A DNA stretch of 64,000 nt from Limimaricola sp. GTDB taxonomy: Bacteria > Pseudomonadota > Alphaproteobacteria > Rhodobacterales > Rhodobacteraceae. Location: positions 1-64,000 of the forward strand of contig NZ_WGLM01000007.1 in the NCBI RefSeq assembly GCF_016125575.1. The letters run 5' to 3'. Each line of letters opens with the position of its first letter. The stretch's first letter is position 1. Below the pieces are notes generated by a model. That model had not been told where the DNA came from. It ran no database searches and saw only the letters and a program-made list of their open reading frames with translations. A program made the position numbers and the translations under genes. Of the stretch, positions 26,576 through 34,664 are shown in pieces.

Positions 26576-27952
26576 ATGGCAGACAAGACCGAACCCGAGA
26601 CCCGGCGCGGCGCCTTTGGCGGCTTTGGCGCCGAATGGCAGCCCAGCCGGCTGAACCCCGACGAGGCGCGCCGCGCGACCGACTGGGTCGAGGCCAAGAT
26701 CGACAAGCGCGCCCTGCTGACCGGCAAGGACCGCAAGGAAGACGTCCGCGACATCATGTGGCAGCTGGAGAAAGAGGGGGAAATCAAGGTCCACCGCATC
26801 TCTGATGTCCATGAGCCGGTGATGGCCAAGACCCTTTACGGCTGGGACAAGAAGATCCCCACCAACAACCTGTGGCACCACAAGTCTTGCGGCCAGTGCG
26901 GCAACATCCCCGGCTACCCTTCCTCGGTGCTGTGGCTGATGAACAAGATGGACATCAGCTATCTCGACGAGACCGACCAGACATCCTGCACCGCGTGGAA
27001 CTACCACGGATCGGGCATCGGCAACGTCGTGTCACTGGCCGCCGTGTTCCTGCGCAACTTCCACCAGGCCTATGTCAGCGCGAAATCGCAGGGCCTGCCC
27101 GAGGGGACGTATTACCCGCTGGTCCATTGCGGCACGTCCTTCGGCAACTACAAGGAAATGCGCCATTTCCTGATGCATTCGGCCGAGCTGCGCGAGGAGG
27201 TCAAGACGATCCTTGGCAAGCTGGGCCGGCTGGTCGATGGCAAGCTGCTGATCCCCGAGGAAATCGTGCACTACTCGGAATGGCTGCACGTCATGCGCCA
27301 CCGCATCGCCGAGCGCCAGACGATCGACGTCAGCCACATCCGCACCACCGTCCACCCGGCCTGCCACGTCTACAAGATGGTACCGGAGGACGTGATCTAC
27401 GACGACACGGTGATGGACGGCAACCGCGTGGCCGTGACCACGGGCCTCTTGCAGACGCTGGGTACGCAGGTCATCGACTATTCGACATGGTACGATTGCT
27501 GCGGTTTCGGCTTCCGCCACATCATCGGCGAGCGGGAATTTACCCGGTCCTTCGCGATCGACCGCAAGATCAAGGTCGCGGTGGAAGAGGCGCGGTCGGA
27601 CGTGATGATCGGGCATGATACCGGCTGCATCACCACGCTCGACAAGAACCAGTGGATCGGCAAGGCAGTGGGCAAGGTTTACGCCCTGCCGGTGATGGCC
27701 GATTGCCAGTTCGCCGCGCTGACGCTGGGCGCGCACCCCTACAAGCTGGCGCAGCTGCACTGGCACGCCTCGCCCTTCGAGACGCTGCTCGAGAAGATGG
27801 GCATCGATTGGGAAAAGGCCAAGGCCGAGTTCGAGGGCTACCTCGACGAGGTCAAGGCCGGGCGGATCGAGACCCTTTACGATCCCAAGCGCGCGATCAC
27901 CTCGGGCCCCGGCTACGTGAAACCCAAAGCCCTTGCAGGAGCCGACAAGTGA
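26576..27952 (+). CDS. shdrB1: sHdrB1, CCG-domain subunit of the sHdr complex
   Basis: A 458-residue protein. The cysteine-rich regions are CGQCGNIPGYP with SCTAWNYHG, then VHPACHVYKMV, YDCCGFGFRHI and HDTGCITTLD, a variant of the paired CCG motifs that bind non-cubane [4Fe-4S] clusters in HdrB. The subunit is a likely site of sulfane-sulfur chemistry. GGAGG precedes the ATG. Its stop overlaps the hdrA start as GTGA. Confidence 0.9.
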   Translation: MADKTEPETRRGAFGGFGAEWQPSRLNPDEARRATDWVEAKIDKRALLTGKDRKEDVRDIMWQLEKEGEIKVHRISDVHEPVMAKTLYGWDKKIPTNNLWHHKSCGQCGNIPGYPSSVLWLMNKMDISYLDETDQTSCTAWNYHGSGIGNVVSLAAVFLRNFHQAYVSAKSQGLPEGTYYPLVHCGTSFGNYKEMRHFLMHSAELREEVKTILGKLGRLVDGKLLIPEEIVHYSEWLHVMRHRIAERQTIDVSHIRTTVHPACHVYKMVPEDVIYDDTVMDGNRVAVTTGLLQTLGTQVIDYSTWYDCCGFGFRHIIGEREFTRSFAIDRKIKVAVEEARSDVMIGHDTGCITTLDKNQWIGKAVGKVYALPVMADCQFAALTLGAHPYKLAQLHWHASPFETLLEKMGIDWEKAKAEFEGYLDEVKAGRIETLYDPKRAITSGPGYVKPKALAGADK

Positions 27953-29001
27953 CGAAACCCGTTCTGATCGTCGGCGGTGGCCCCGCCGGCCTGTCCGCCG
28001 CCCATGCCCTTGCTTCTGCCGGTCGCAATGTCGTGCTGGTGGAAAAGGAAGACCGCCTTGGCGGCGCGCCGATCCTGTCGGGCTATGCCCGGCTGGTGCC
28101 CAGCCATGAATGGGCCAAGGATGCCATCGGCGGCATGGTCGCCCGGGTCGACAACCACCCACTGGTGGACGTGCGCCTGAATGCACAGGTGCAAAGCTTC
28201 GACGGCCAGCCCGGCGCGTTTGTCGCCACGCTGAAGGACGGCACGAGTGTCGAGGCGGAAACCGCGATCCTGACCACTGGCTTCACCCATTTCGACAGCC
28301 TCAACAAACCCGAGTGGGGCTTTGGCACCTACCCCGACGTTGTGACCACCGTGCAGGTGGAACAGATGATCTCGTCGGGCGCGGGCATCCGCTGCCCCTC
28401 GGACGGGCGGGTGCCTGACCGGGTGGCGATCCTGCTTTGCGTGGGCAGCCGCGACCGGCAGATCGGGCGCGAATGGTGTTCCAAGATCTGCTGCACGGTC
28501 AGCGCCAACATCGCGATGGAAATCCGCGAGATGTCGCCCAAGACGAACGTCTACATCTACTACATGGATATCCGCACCTTCGGTCTTTACGAGGGCGAGT
28601 ACTACTGGAAGAGCCAGGAAGAGGCGAAGGTCAAGTACATCAAGGCGCGGATTGCCGAGGTGACCTCTGACGGCAAGCGCCTGCTGGTCAAGGGCGAGGA
28701 TACGCTGGTCAAGCGGCCGATCTCGATCCCCTTCGACATGGTCGTGCATGCCATCGGGATGGACCCGAACGTGGACAACATGACGATCTCGTCGGTCTTC
28801 GGGGTGGAGCTGAACAAGTACCAGTACATCGCCAAGCCCTCGACCTATGCACACCTCGCCGAAACCTCGCGCCCGGGCGTGTTCGTGGCGGGTGCCGCGA
28901 CCGGCCCCGAGACCATCGACGATTCCATCGCGCAGGGGCAGGCGGCGGCGATGGCTGCGCTGAACTACGGCAGCGCGCTGGTTGGCAAGGCGGCCGAGTG
29001 A
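27949..29001 (+). CDS. shdrA: sHdrA, FAD-binding subunit of the sHdr complex
   Basis: A 350-residue flavoprotein. The FAD fold starts VLIVGGGPAGLSAAHAL, and the C-terminal FAD-binding block is GVFVAGAATGPETIDDSIAQGQAAA. The cysteine set WCSKICCTVSANIAMEIRE is the short Fe-S site known from sHdrA proteins. Unlike methanogen HdrA it has no ferredoxin domains, which fits the sulfur-oxidising type. The GTG start overlaps the hdrB1 stop. Confidence 0.92.
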   Translation: MTKPVLIVGGGPAGLSAAHALASAGRNVVLVEKEDRLGGAPILSGYARLVPSHEWAKDAIGGMVARVDNHPLVDVRLNAQVQSFDGQPGAFVATLKDGTSVEAETAILTTGFTHFDSLNKPEWGFGTYPDVVTTVQVEQMISSGAGIRCPSDGRVPDRVAILLCVGSRDRQIGREWCSKICCTVSANIAMEIREMSPKTNVYIYYMDIRTFGLYEGEYYWKSQEEAKVKYIKARIAEVTSDGKRLLVKGEDTLVKRPISIPFDMVVHAIGMDPNVDNMTISSVFGVELNKYQYIAKPSTYAHLAETSRPGVFVAGAATGPETIDDSIAQGQAAAMAALNYGSALVGKAAE

Positions 29002-29888
29002 TGTTTGGCCTGTCGCGCAAGCCGGAGGTTCCACAGGCCCCCACCGGGCCGGTGCTGGACCTGTCCGGCCCGCGGCTGCGCCGCGCGTTCGAGCATCTGA
29101 CCGAAAGCGCCGAACCCACCGGCGGCGTCGAACGCTACGTCACCGCCCTGTCGCTCAAGGCCAGCCTCTTCGAAGAGGTGCTGGGCAAGGGCCGGGTGGC
29201 CGAAATGTCGGAGCCCGAGTTCCTCGATCTTTGCGCCTTCGTCACCCCCGCCCGGCGGCGGGTAGGCGGCTGGCTGGCCGAGAACGGCTTTGCCGCGATG
29301 CGCGCGCGGCTGTCGCTGCTCTTGAAGGGCTGGTCCGACACCGGTACGGTCGATGCGCGGCTGGCCGAATTCGTGGGCTCCTTCCCCGCCGACAAGGCAC
29401 ATCGCTGGACCCGCGACCTTGCCGCCGAGGTGCTGCATTTCACCGCGCCCGACCGCTACCCGCTGATGACGCGCTGGATCTGGGACGCCCGCGTCGGCAC
29501 CGGCGTGCTGCGCGAGATCTGGTTTGCCGATGACGTCGATGCCGCCAAGATCGACGTGGCCGACGATTTCGCCGCCTTCCGCACGCTGGCCGACGAGATC
29601 GAGGGCTTTTTGCGCGACAACGGCGTGTTCCGCGACCTGCCCTTCTATGCCGACCTGCTGATGAGCCATGTCTATTCGGCCTACATCAACGATCGCGGCG
29701 GCCAATACCTGCGCTCGGACTTCCAGACCCACGGCGACCCGATGACCCATACCCGCCGGATGCTGGGCCTCGATGCCGTCGATACCGAAACCGGCCGCAC
29801 CCGGCTCAAGCTGATCGACGGATCGGCGCATGTGCTGGGCGCCGTTCCTGCCCTTCCCAGTCAAGAGGCGCCCGATGCCCATTCATGA
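29001..29888 (+). CDS. Conserved sHdr-locus protein (Hyp)
   Basis: A 295-residue mostly helical soluble protein at the position occupied by the conserved hypothetical gene in type I sHdr loci (between hdrA and hdrC2). No Fe-S or nucleotide motif is visible. Conserved-looking parts are ALSLKASLFEEVLGKG, HFTAPDRYPLMTRWIWD and MSHVYSAYINDRGGQYLRSDF. Its role is unknown; a structural or assembly role in the complex is plausible. ATG 29001 shares one base with the hdrA stop. Confidence 0.85.
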   Translation: MFGLSRKPEVPQAPTGPVLDLSGPRLRRAFEHLTESAEPTGGVERYVTALSLKASLFEEVLGKGRVAEMSEPEFLDLCAFVTPARRRVGGWLAENGFAAMRARLSLLLKGWSDTGTVDARLAEFVGSFPADKAHRWTRDLAAEVLHFTAPDRYPLMTRWIWDARVGTGVLREIWFADDVDAAKIDVADDFAAFRTLADEIEGFLRDNGVFRDLPFYADLLMSHVYSAYINDRGGQYLRSDFQTHGDPMTHTRRMLGLDAVDTETGRTRLKLIDGSAHVLGAVPALPSQEAPDAHS

Positions 29889-30621
29889 AAAGACGCTGAT
29901 CCGCCCCGAGAACCTCGTCACGCACGAGCATCTCGAGATCGACGGCGTGGACGTTTCGGGCCACTGGTCGACGTTCATCGAGAGCCGCGCCGTCACCGAC
30001 TACAACGAGAACCTGCAGGAAGAGATTTCCGCGCTGGCGGGTGGCGAGAACATCCACCGCTGCTGGCAATGCGGGTCCTGCACCAATGCCTGCACGGTCA
30101 ACGCGATCAACCCCGACTTCAACCCGCGCTACTGGATCTACCTGATCCGGATGGGGATGGAGGAGGAACTGCTGCGCGACAAGGACATCATCTGGCAGTG
30201 TGTCAGCTGCAACAAGTGCACCTATGCCTGCCCGCGCGACGTGGTGCCCGAAGGCGTGATGAAGGCCACCGCGCATTGGCTGGAACTGAAGGGTCACACG
30301 CCCGAAAGCCCCTCCACCATCTTCGATGACGGCTTCTCGCAGCAGGTGTTCGACACCGGCAAGATCGAGGACAGCCGGGTCATGCGCGGCTTCTTCAAGG
30401 GCACGGGCCAGTCGCTGACCCAACCGTGGCTGGTGGCGATGGTCACCGGGCTGATCAAGCGGTTCCCGCTGTTCTACCTCATCCGCATGGGCTGGCAGAC
30501 TGTGTTCCGCCCGAAAACCCGCGGCTGGGGCCGCGCCAGCCGCGCCATTCACGAATATGTCGAGGAAGTCGAAGCCGCCAACCGTGCCGCTTTGGGCCTT
30601 GATGCCAAGGGAGCGAAGTGA
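29875..30621 (+). CDS. shdrC2: sHdrC2, iron-sulfur subunit of the sHdr complex
   Basis: A 248-residue HdrC-like protein with C63-x2-C66-x2-C69-x3-C73 and C109-x2-C112-x2-C115-x3-C119P, two [4Fe-4S] sites. The first site lacks the usual final Pro (CTVNAINP). It overlaps the Hyp gene by 14 bases and its stop overlaps the hdrB2 start, so translation is coupled along the run. Confidence 0.92.
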   Translation: MPIHEKTLIRPENLVTHEHLEIDGVDVSGHWSTFIESRAVTDYNENLQEEISALAGGENIHRCWQCGSCTNACTVNAINPDFNPRYWIYLIRMGMEEELLRDKDIIWQCVSCNKCTYACPRDVVPEGVMKATAHWLELKGHTPESPSTIFDDGFSQQVFDTGKIEDSRVMRGFFKGTGQSLTQPWLVAMVTGLIKRFPLFYLIRMGWQTVFRPKTRGWGRASRAIHEYVEEVEAANRAALGLDAKGAK

Positions 30622-31559
30622 TGCCGAAGGACCTCAAGGACCCCAGCCTCAAGAAGGTGGCCTATTACCCCGGCTGCGCGCTGGAGGGCACGGGGCACGC
30701 CTACAACAAGTCGACCAAGGCGGTGGGCAAGGAACTGGGCCTCGACCTCGTCGAATTGAAGAACTGGAACTGCTGCGGCGCGATGGAGGTCAAGAACATC
30801 GACCCCAATATCCAGACCTACCTTTCGGCACGCAATCTTAGCATTGCCGAGGACATGGGGTTCGACACCGTGATGGCGCCCTGCAACGGCTGCTATCACA
30901 ACCTGAAAAAGGCCGAATACGACCTGGCCAATGACGAGGGCTCGAAAGAGGTCAACGCGCGGCTGTCGGGCAAGGCTGGCCATGCCACCTACGCGCCAGG
31001 CAAGGTCGAGACGATCCATTCGCTCGACTGGATCAAGCGCGCCATCGGCGAAGAGGAGTTGTCCAAGCGCGTCAAGAACTCGCTCAAGGGCCTGAAAATC
31101 GCCAACTACTACGGCTGCATGTATTCCCGCCCGCGCCACATCTTCCCCGAAAAGGACAAGGGCGAGGGTTCGGAAAGCACGTCAAAGCCGCATTTCATGG
31201 ACGATCTGCTTGCCGCTGCCGGGGCCGAGAACGTGGATTATCCTCTGAAGACAGCGTGTTGCGGCGGCGCGCATACGCTGTCGGACAGCGATACCTCGAC
31301 CAAGCTGGTGCTGAACCTGCTGACCACCGCCGAGGCCTGCGGCGCTGACGTGATCGCGACGGAATGTCCGACCTGCCATACCGGACTTGAGATGCATCAA
31401 ATACGGGCCGAGAAGGTTCTTGGTAGAAAGACCAATGTGAAGATCCTCTATTTCACGCAGCTCCTCGGCATGGCGCTGGGACTTTCGGCGGGCAAGGTGG
31501 GCGTGAACGAGAACTTCTCCGACAGCCGCGCGCTGTTGAAGGAAAAGGGGTTGGGATGA
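30621..31559 (+). CDS. shdrB2: sHdrB2, CCG-domain subunit of the sHdr complex
   Basis: A 312-residue HdrB-like protein with two complete CCG motifs. The first has YYPGCALEG, NWNCCGAMEV and APCNGCYHN; the second has NYYGCMYSRP, TACCGGAHTLSD and TECPTCHTGLEMHQ. These ligate the non-cubane clusters of heterodisulfide reductase. It is the second catalytic-type subunit of the sHdr complex. The start overlaps hdrC2 and the stop overlaps the next gene (ATGA). Confidence 0.93.
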   Translation: MPKDLKDPSLKKVAYYPGCALEGTGHAYNKSTKAVGKELGLDLVELKNWNCCGAMEVKNIDPNIQTYLSARNLSIAEDMGFDTVMAPCNGCYHNLKKAEYDLANDEGSKEVNARLSGKAGHATYAPGKVETIHSLDWIKRAIGEEELSKRVKNSLKGLKIANYYGCMYSRPRHIFPEKDKGEGSESTSKPHFMDDLLAAAGAENVDYPLKTACCGGAHTLSDSDTSTKLVLNLLTTAEACGADVIATECPTCHTGLEMHQIRAEKVLGRKTNVKILYFTQLLGMALGLSAGKVGVNENFSDSRALLKEKGLG

Positions 31560-32029
31560 CGCGAACGCCGCTCAGCATCGACGCCGTGGAGGAGAGGGCG
31601 CAGGCGATCGTCGCCGCGCCCGACGCCGCCTTGCGCGCCGCGCCACTGCAGACTGCGGCCGAAATGCTGGCGATGGGCGAAGACGTGCTGGAGGCATGGC
31701 TGGCCGCCAAGGGGCTGGAGCCGACCGACCGCAAGGTCGAGGGCTTTCGCCTGTTGGGCCTGCACCGACAGGCCGCCAAGGGCGATCCCAGCTTCAACGC
31801 CTGCCGCGAGACCTGCCGCGAACTGGTCTGGCATCACAACCTTGTCGCCGCCGATCCTGCCGGGCCCGACACGCCGCGCACCCTGCGTATGGGCGCGATG
31901 GTGCTGACCCATCTGGCCCTCTTCATCGGCGGCAAGCTGCAGACCGCCGGCCTTGGCGAATTCTGCTGTTCCTCGCGCCCGCTGCGCGCGGCCGAGCCTT
32001 CCCGAAATGAACCAGTGTTGGAGACCTGA
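31556..32029 (+). CDS. Uncharacterised four-cysteine protein in the sHdr operon
   Basis: A 157-residue helical protein that I do not recognise. It holds exactly four cysteines, C83 and C87 (NACRETCREL) and C137 and C138 (GEFCCSSRPL), plus H93, H94 and H119. The spacing could bind a metal or Fe-S cluster, or form redox disulfides. Its start overlaps the hdrB2 stop (ATGA) and lbpA starts one base after its own stop, so it is made with the complex. A role in sulfur transfer or in handling LbpA is inferred only from position. Confidence 0.75.
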   Translation: MTRTPLSIDAVEERAQAIVAAPDAALRAAPLQTAAEMLAMGEDVLEAWLAAKGLEPTDRKVEGFRLLGLHRQAAKGDPSFNACRETCRELVWHHNLVAADPAGPDTPRTLRMGAMVLTHLALFIGGKLQTAGLGEFCCSSRPLRAAEPSRNEPVLET

Positions 32030-32030
32030 G

Positions 32031-32471
32031 ATGCCTGTTGTGCGTGGTTGCGACCTTCCCGATGACCTGCTTTACGACGTGCCCAACAATCTGTGGTATC
32101 GCGACCTTGGCGATGGCACCTACGAATGCGGGATGACGATGATCGCCACCGGCATGGCGGGCCAGCTTGTCGCCTTCACCGCCAAGAAACCGGGCAAGAC
32201 GATCGCCGCCGGCAAATCGGTGGCCACGATCGAATCTGGCAAATGGGTCGGCCCCGCCAAGATCGCCTTCGAGGCCGAGATCACCGAGGCCAACGACGCG
32301 CTCAGCGCCGACCCGAAGCTGGCCAACTCCGACCCCTACCACGCGGGCTGGATGGTCAAGCTGAAGCCGACCGACCCCGGCGCGGTCAAGGACCTGACCC
32401 CCGGCACGGCCGTGGCCGGCCCCTACGAGGCCAAGATGGCCGCCGACGATTTCGCAGGCTGCGCAGCCTGA
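32031..32471 (+). CDS. lbpA: LbpA, lipoate-binding protein (GcvH-like) of the sHdr pathway
   Basis: A 146-residue lipoyl-domain protein. The modified lysine is K71 in ATIESGKWVGPAK. The family resembles glycine cleavage H protein, but no gcvT, gcvP or lpd is nearby; instead it is embedded in an sHdr locus with its own lipoate assembly genes. LbpA is an essential carrier in sHdr-based sulfur oxidation. GGAG lies seven bases before the ATG at 32031. Confidence 0.92.
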   Translation: MPVVRGCDLPDDLLYDVPNNLWYRDLGDGTYECGMTMIATGMAGQLVAFTAKKPGKTIAAGKSVATIESGKWVGPAKIAFEAEITEANDALSADPKLANSDPYHAGWMVKLKPTDPGAVKDLTPGTAVAGPYEAKMAADDFAGCAA

Positions 32472-32511
32472 GCCATGCGCTAACCGCCGGGCATCCGGCA
32501 AGGAGGACCAT

Positions 32512-33006
32512 ATGGGTTCCGAGAACAACGCCAAGTCGATGTCGATCATCGTCACCAAGGGCACGCTCGACTGGGCCTATCCGCCCTTCATCCTGGCCAC
32601 CACCGCCGCAGCGATGGGCCTTGATGTGACAATGTTCTTCACCTTCTACGGGCTGACGCTGCTGAAGAAGGACCTCAACCTCAAGGTCAACCCGCTGGGC
32701 AACGCGGCGATGGAAATGCCGGTCGGCGGCGGGCACATGGCGATGCCCAACATCCTGGCCGCAATGCCGGGCGCCACCGCGCTGACCACGGCGATGTTGA
32801 AGAACATGACCAAGAAGAAGGGTGTCGCCTCGATCGAGGAACTGCGCGAACTGGCCGTCGAATCCGACATCAACATGATCGCCTGCCAGATGACGATGGA
32901 CCTCTTCGAGTACAAGCGCGACGACATGATCGACGGGCTGACCATCGGCGGCGCGGCAAGCTGGGTGGAAGTGGCCACCAAGAGCGACATCAACCTTTAT
33001 ATCTGA
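32512..33006 (+). CDS. dsrE3A: DsrE3A-type sulfurtransferase (DsrE/F/DrsH-like)
   Basis: A 164-residue DsrE-superfamily protein. The conserved active Cys is C125 in INMIACQMTMDLF. The glycine-rich loop VGGGHMAMPN is typical of the DsrE3A group. It exchanges sulfane sulfur with TusA, encoded 15 bases downstream. AAGGAGG precedes the ATG. Confidence 0.9.
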   Translation: MGSENNAKSMSIIVTKGTLDWAYPPFILATTAAAMGLDVTMFFTFYGLTLLKKDLNLKVNPLGNAAMEMPVGGGHMAMPNILAAMPGATALTTAMLKNMTKKKGVASIEELRELAVESDINMIACQMTMDLFEYKRDDMIDGLTIGGAASWVEVATKSDINLYI

Positions 33007-33021
33007 CAAGGGAATAACGAC

Positions 33022-33249
33022 ATGGCCGACCAACTGCTCGATGCCAAGGGCCTGAACTGCCCGCTGCCCATCCTCAAGGCCAAGAAGGCGCTCAAGGACA
33101 TGGCGACCGGCGCCACCCTCGAAATCCACGCGACCGATCCCGGCTCGGTGGCCGATTTTCAGGCTTTCTGCCGCACGACGGGCAATGAGCTTGTCAGCCA
33201 CGAGGTGGCCGACAAGATCTACAAGTTCGTGATCAAGCACACCGCCTGA
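33022..33249 (+). CDS. tusA: TusA sulfurtransferase
   Basis: A 75-residue protein with the TusA signature LDAKGLNCPLPILKAKKAL, where C13 of the CPxP motif carries the persulfide. It ferries sulfane sulfur between rhodanese or DsrE proteins and the sHdr system. Last gene of the sHdr run; a G-rich repeat follows. Confidence 0.95.
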   Translation: MADQLLDAKGLNCPLPILKAKKALKDMATGATLEIHATDPGSVADFQAFCRTTGNELVSHEVADKIYKFVIKHTA

Positions 33250-33273
33250 GCGGGCTCGCCCCGCGCCCGGCCG

Positions 33274-33342
33274 CCTTTGCCTTCCAAGTATCCTCGGGGG
33301 GTGAAGGCGCGGCACGCGCCGGGGGGGGCAGACAGCCCCCCT
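33274..33342 (+). repeat. Intergenic G-rich repeat, copy E
   Basis: CCTTCCAAGTATCCTCGGGGGG is followed by GGCGCGGCACGCGCC and GGGGGG-CAGACA-GCCCCCC hairpins, nearly identical to copy A. It sits between tusA and convergent hypC and may terminate both. Confidence 0.65.
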
Positions 33343-33376
33343 GCCCCGCCATCCGGGAGGCCCGCCGCGCCCTGTC

Positions 33377-33616
33377 TCAGCGCGGGGCCGCGTCGGCCTC
33401 GGCGAACATCTCGTCGTAAAGCGCCCAGGCATCGGCGGCTTGCGCGGCGGTCATGGTCTGCAGGGCCTGCCCGCCATGAACCATCAGGTAATCGCCCGGC
33501 ACGATCCGCTCATGCTGCAACAGGAAGAGGCTGACCACGCGCTCGGCCCCGCGCGCCGCGCAGCGGGCGCGCATTCCGTCGATCGAGACAACCTGCATCG
33601 GCACGGCAAGGCACAT
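33377..33616 (-). CDS. hypC: HypC/HupF family hydrogenase maturation chaperone
   Basis: A 79-residue protein starting MCLAVPMQVVSIDGMRARC. The N-terminal Cys2 binds the Fe(CN)2CO precursor and the hydrogenase large subunit. It is divergent from the hydrogenase structural genes and shares the FNR box region. HypA, B, D, E and F are not in this window. Confidence 0.92.
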   Translation of the reverse strand: MCLAVPMQVVSIDGMRARCAARGAERVVSLFLLQHERIVPGDYLMVHGGQALQTMTAAQAADAWALYDEMFAEADAAPR

Positions 33617-33669
33617 GGCGGTCCTTTCACTTGGCCCGCAAGGCTGGCGGCGATCCGCACGGCCCCGCC

Positions 33670-33683
33670 TTGATTCAGATCAA
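33670..33683. promoter_or_regulatory. FNR/FnrL box between hypC and the hydrogenase operon
   Basis: TTGAT-TCAG-ATCAA is a perfect match to the FNR consensus. Its centre is 41.5 bases before a predicted start near 33718 on the plus strand, with a -10-like TAGTGT at 33705-33710, the class II activator geometry. It predicts induction of the hydrogenase genes at low oxygen; it could also serve hypC in the other direction. Confidence 0.75.
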
Positions 33684-33763
33684 TTCAGATATGAGGATGT
33701 CTGCTAGTGTTTCCGTCAAGACCTGTGGGCGCGTAACTGCCCCGGGCGTGTCGGGAGGGTGCG

Positions 33764-34267
33764 ATGATGCTGTCGGGAGACATGGCCGCAACGCTGGCTC
33801 CGGACGCTTTGATCCTTGGGATCGGCAACACACTTTTGCAGGATGATGGCATTGGCGTTCACCTTGCCCGCGCGCTGGAGGCTGCGCCGGGCGGGCTGCG
33901 CCTGCGCGTGGTCGATGGCGGCACCGTCGGCCTCAGCCTGCTCAACGAGATCGAAACCGCGCTGCCGCTGGTCGCACTTGACGCGATGGAGATGGAGGCA
34001 CCTCCGGGCACCGTTTGCCTTTTCACTGGCGCGGCGATGGACCGCCAGTTGCTGGGGCGCAAGACGACAGCGCACGAGGTGGCACTAGCCGACCTGATGC
34101 AGGCCGCGTCCTTTGCGGGGCGCCTGCCCACGCGGCGTGCGCTGCTGGCAGTGCAACCGGCACAAACGACCTGGGGCCTTGCCCCGACGGCCGACGTTGC
34201 CGCGGCGATGCCGCAGGCGCTGCAACTGGTTCTGGACAAGGTCAGGGAGTGGCGCGATGGCGCATGA
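33764..34267 (+). CDS. Hydrogenase maturation protease (HupD/HyaD/HynD family)
   Basis: A 167-residue M52-type endopeptidase. The motif ILGIGNTLLQDDGIGVHLARAL with its Asp, and LVALDAMEMEAPPGT with a second metal-ligand region, match the family. It removes the C-terminal tail of the [NiFe] large subunit after nickel insertion. The large subunit of this operon ends with a 15-residue tail after His563, the expected substrate. It is the first gene after the FNR box. Confidence 0.88.
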   Translation: MMLSGDMAATLAPDALILGIGNTLLQDDGIGVHLARALEAAPGGLRLRVVDGGTVGLSLLNEIETALPLVALDAMEMEAPPGTVCLFTGAAMDRQLLGRKTTAHEVALADLMQAASFAGRLPTRRALLAVQPAQTTWGLAPTADVAAAMPQALQLVLDKVREWRDGA

Positions 34268-34664
34268 CGCAGGCACCGGGGCCGCCCTGACAGGCATGGT
34301 CGACAGCCTGATGCAGGAAGTGGCCCGCGCGCTGACGGCGCTGGCCGAAACCGGCACCCGCGCCGCGATCGACCTGCGCAGCCTGCCGCTGACACCGGCC
34401 GACCGGGACCAGCTCGCCGCCCGTCTGGGTCGGGGCGAGGTGGCCGCGACGCTCGACGTCGGCGGGCGCACCGAGGTCTGGGAAACCGCCTATGCCGGCG
34501 TGTGGTGGCAGCGGCACCTTGGCGCGGGCGACCACGTGGCGGGCGAGACGCTGGAAATCACCCCCCTGCCCGACATCCTGCAAAGCCACGCGGATGACAT
34601 CGCCGCCGCCGCGCTGCGGCTGGCGCGCGACCTGCACGACACGAAGGAGACCGCCGATGCCTGA
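34257..34664 (+). CDS. HupH/HyaF C-terminal domain protein, hydrogenase expression
   Basis: A 135-residue protein matching the C-terminal domain of HupH/HyaF (LTALAETGTRAAIDLRSLPLT, then GRGEVAATLDVGGRTEVWETAYAGVWW). Full HupH is about twice as long, so only the conserved second domain is present. HupH helps mature the small subunit in aerobically expressed hydrogenases. It overlaps the protease stop and the small subunit start. Confidence 0.82.
   Translation: MAHDAGTGAALTGMVDSLMQEVARALTALAETGTRAAIDLRSLPLTPADRDQLAARLGRGEVAATLDVGGRTEVWETAYAGVWWQRHLGAGDHVAGETLEITPLPDILQSHADDIAAAALRLARDLHDTKETADA

Noticed and set aside
32031-32471. Reading LbpA as a glycine cleavage H protein
   Set aside because: No glycine cleavage genes are nearby, and the sHdr and lipoate-assembly context points to LbpA.
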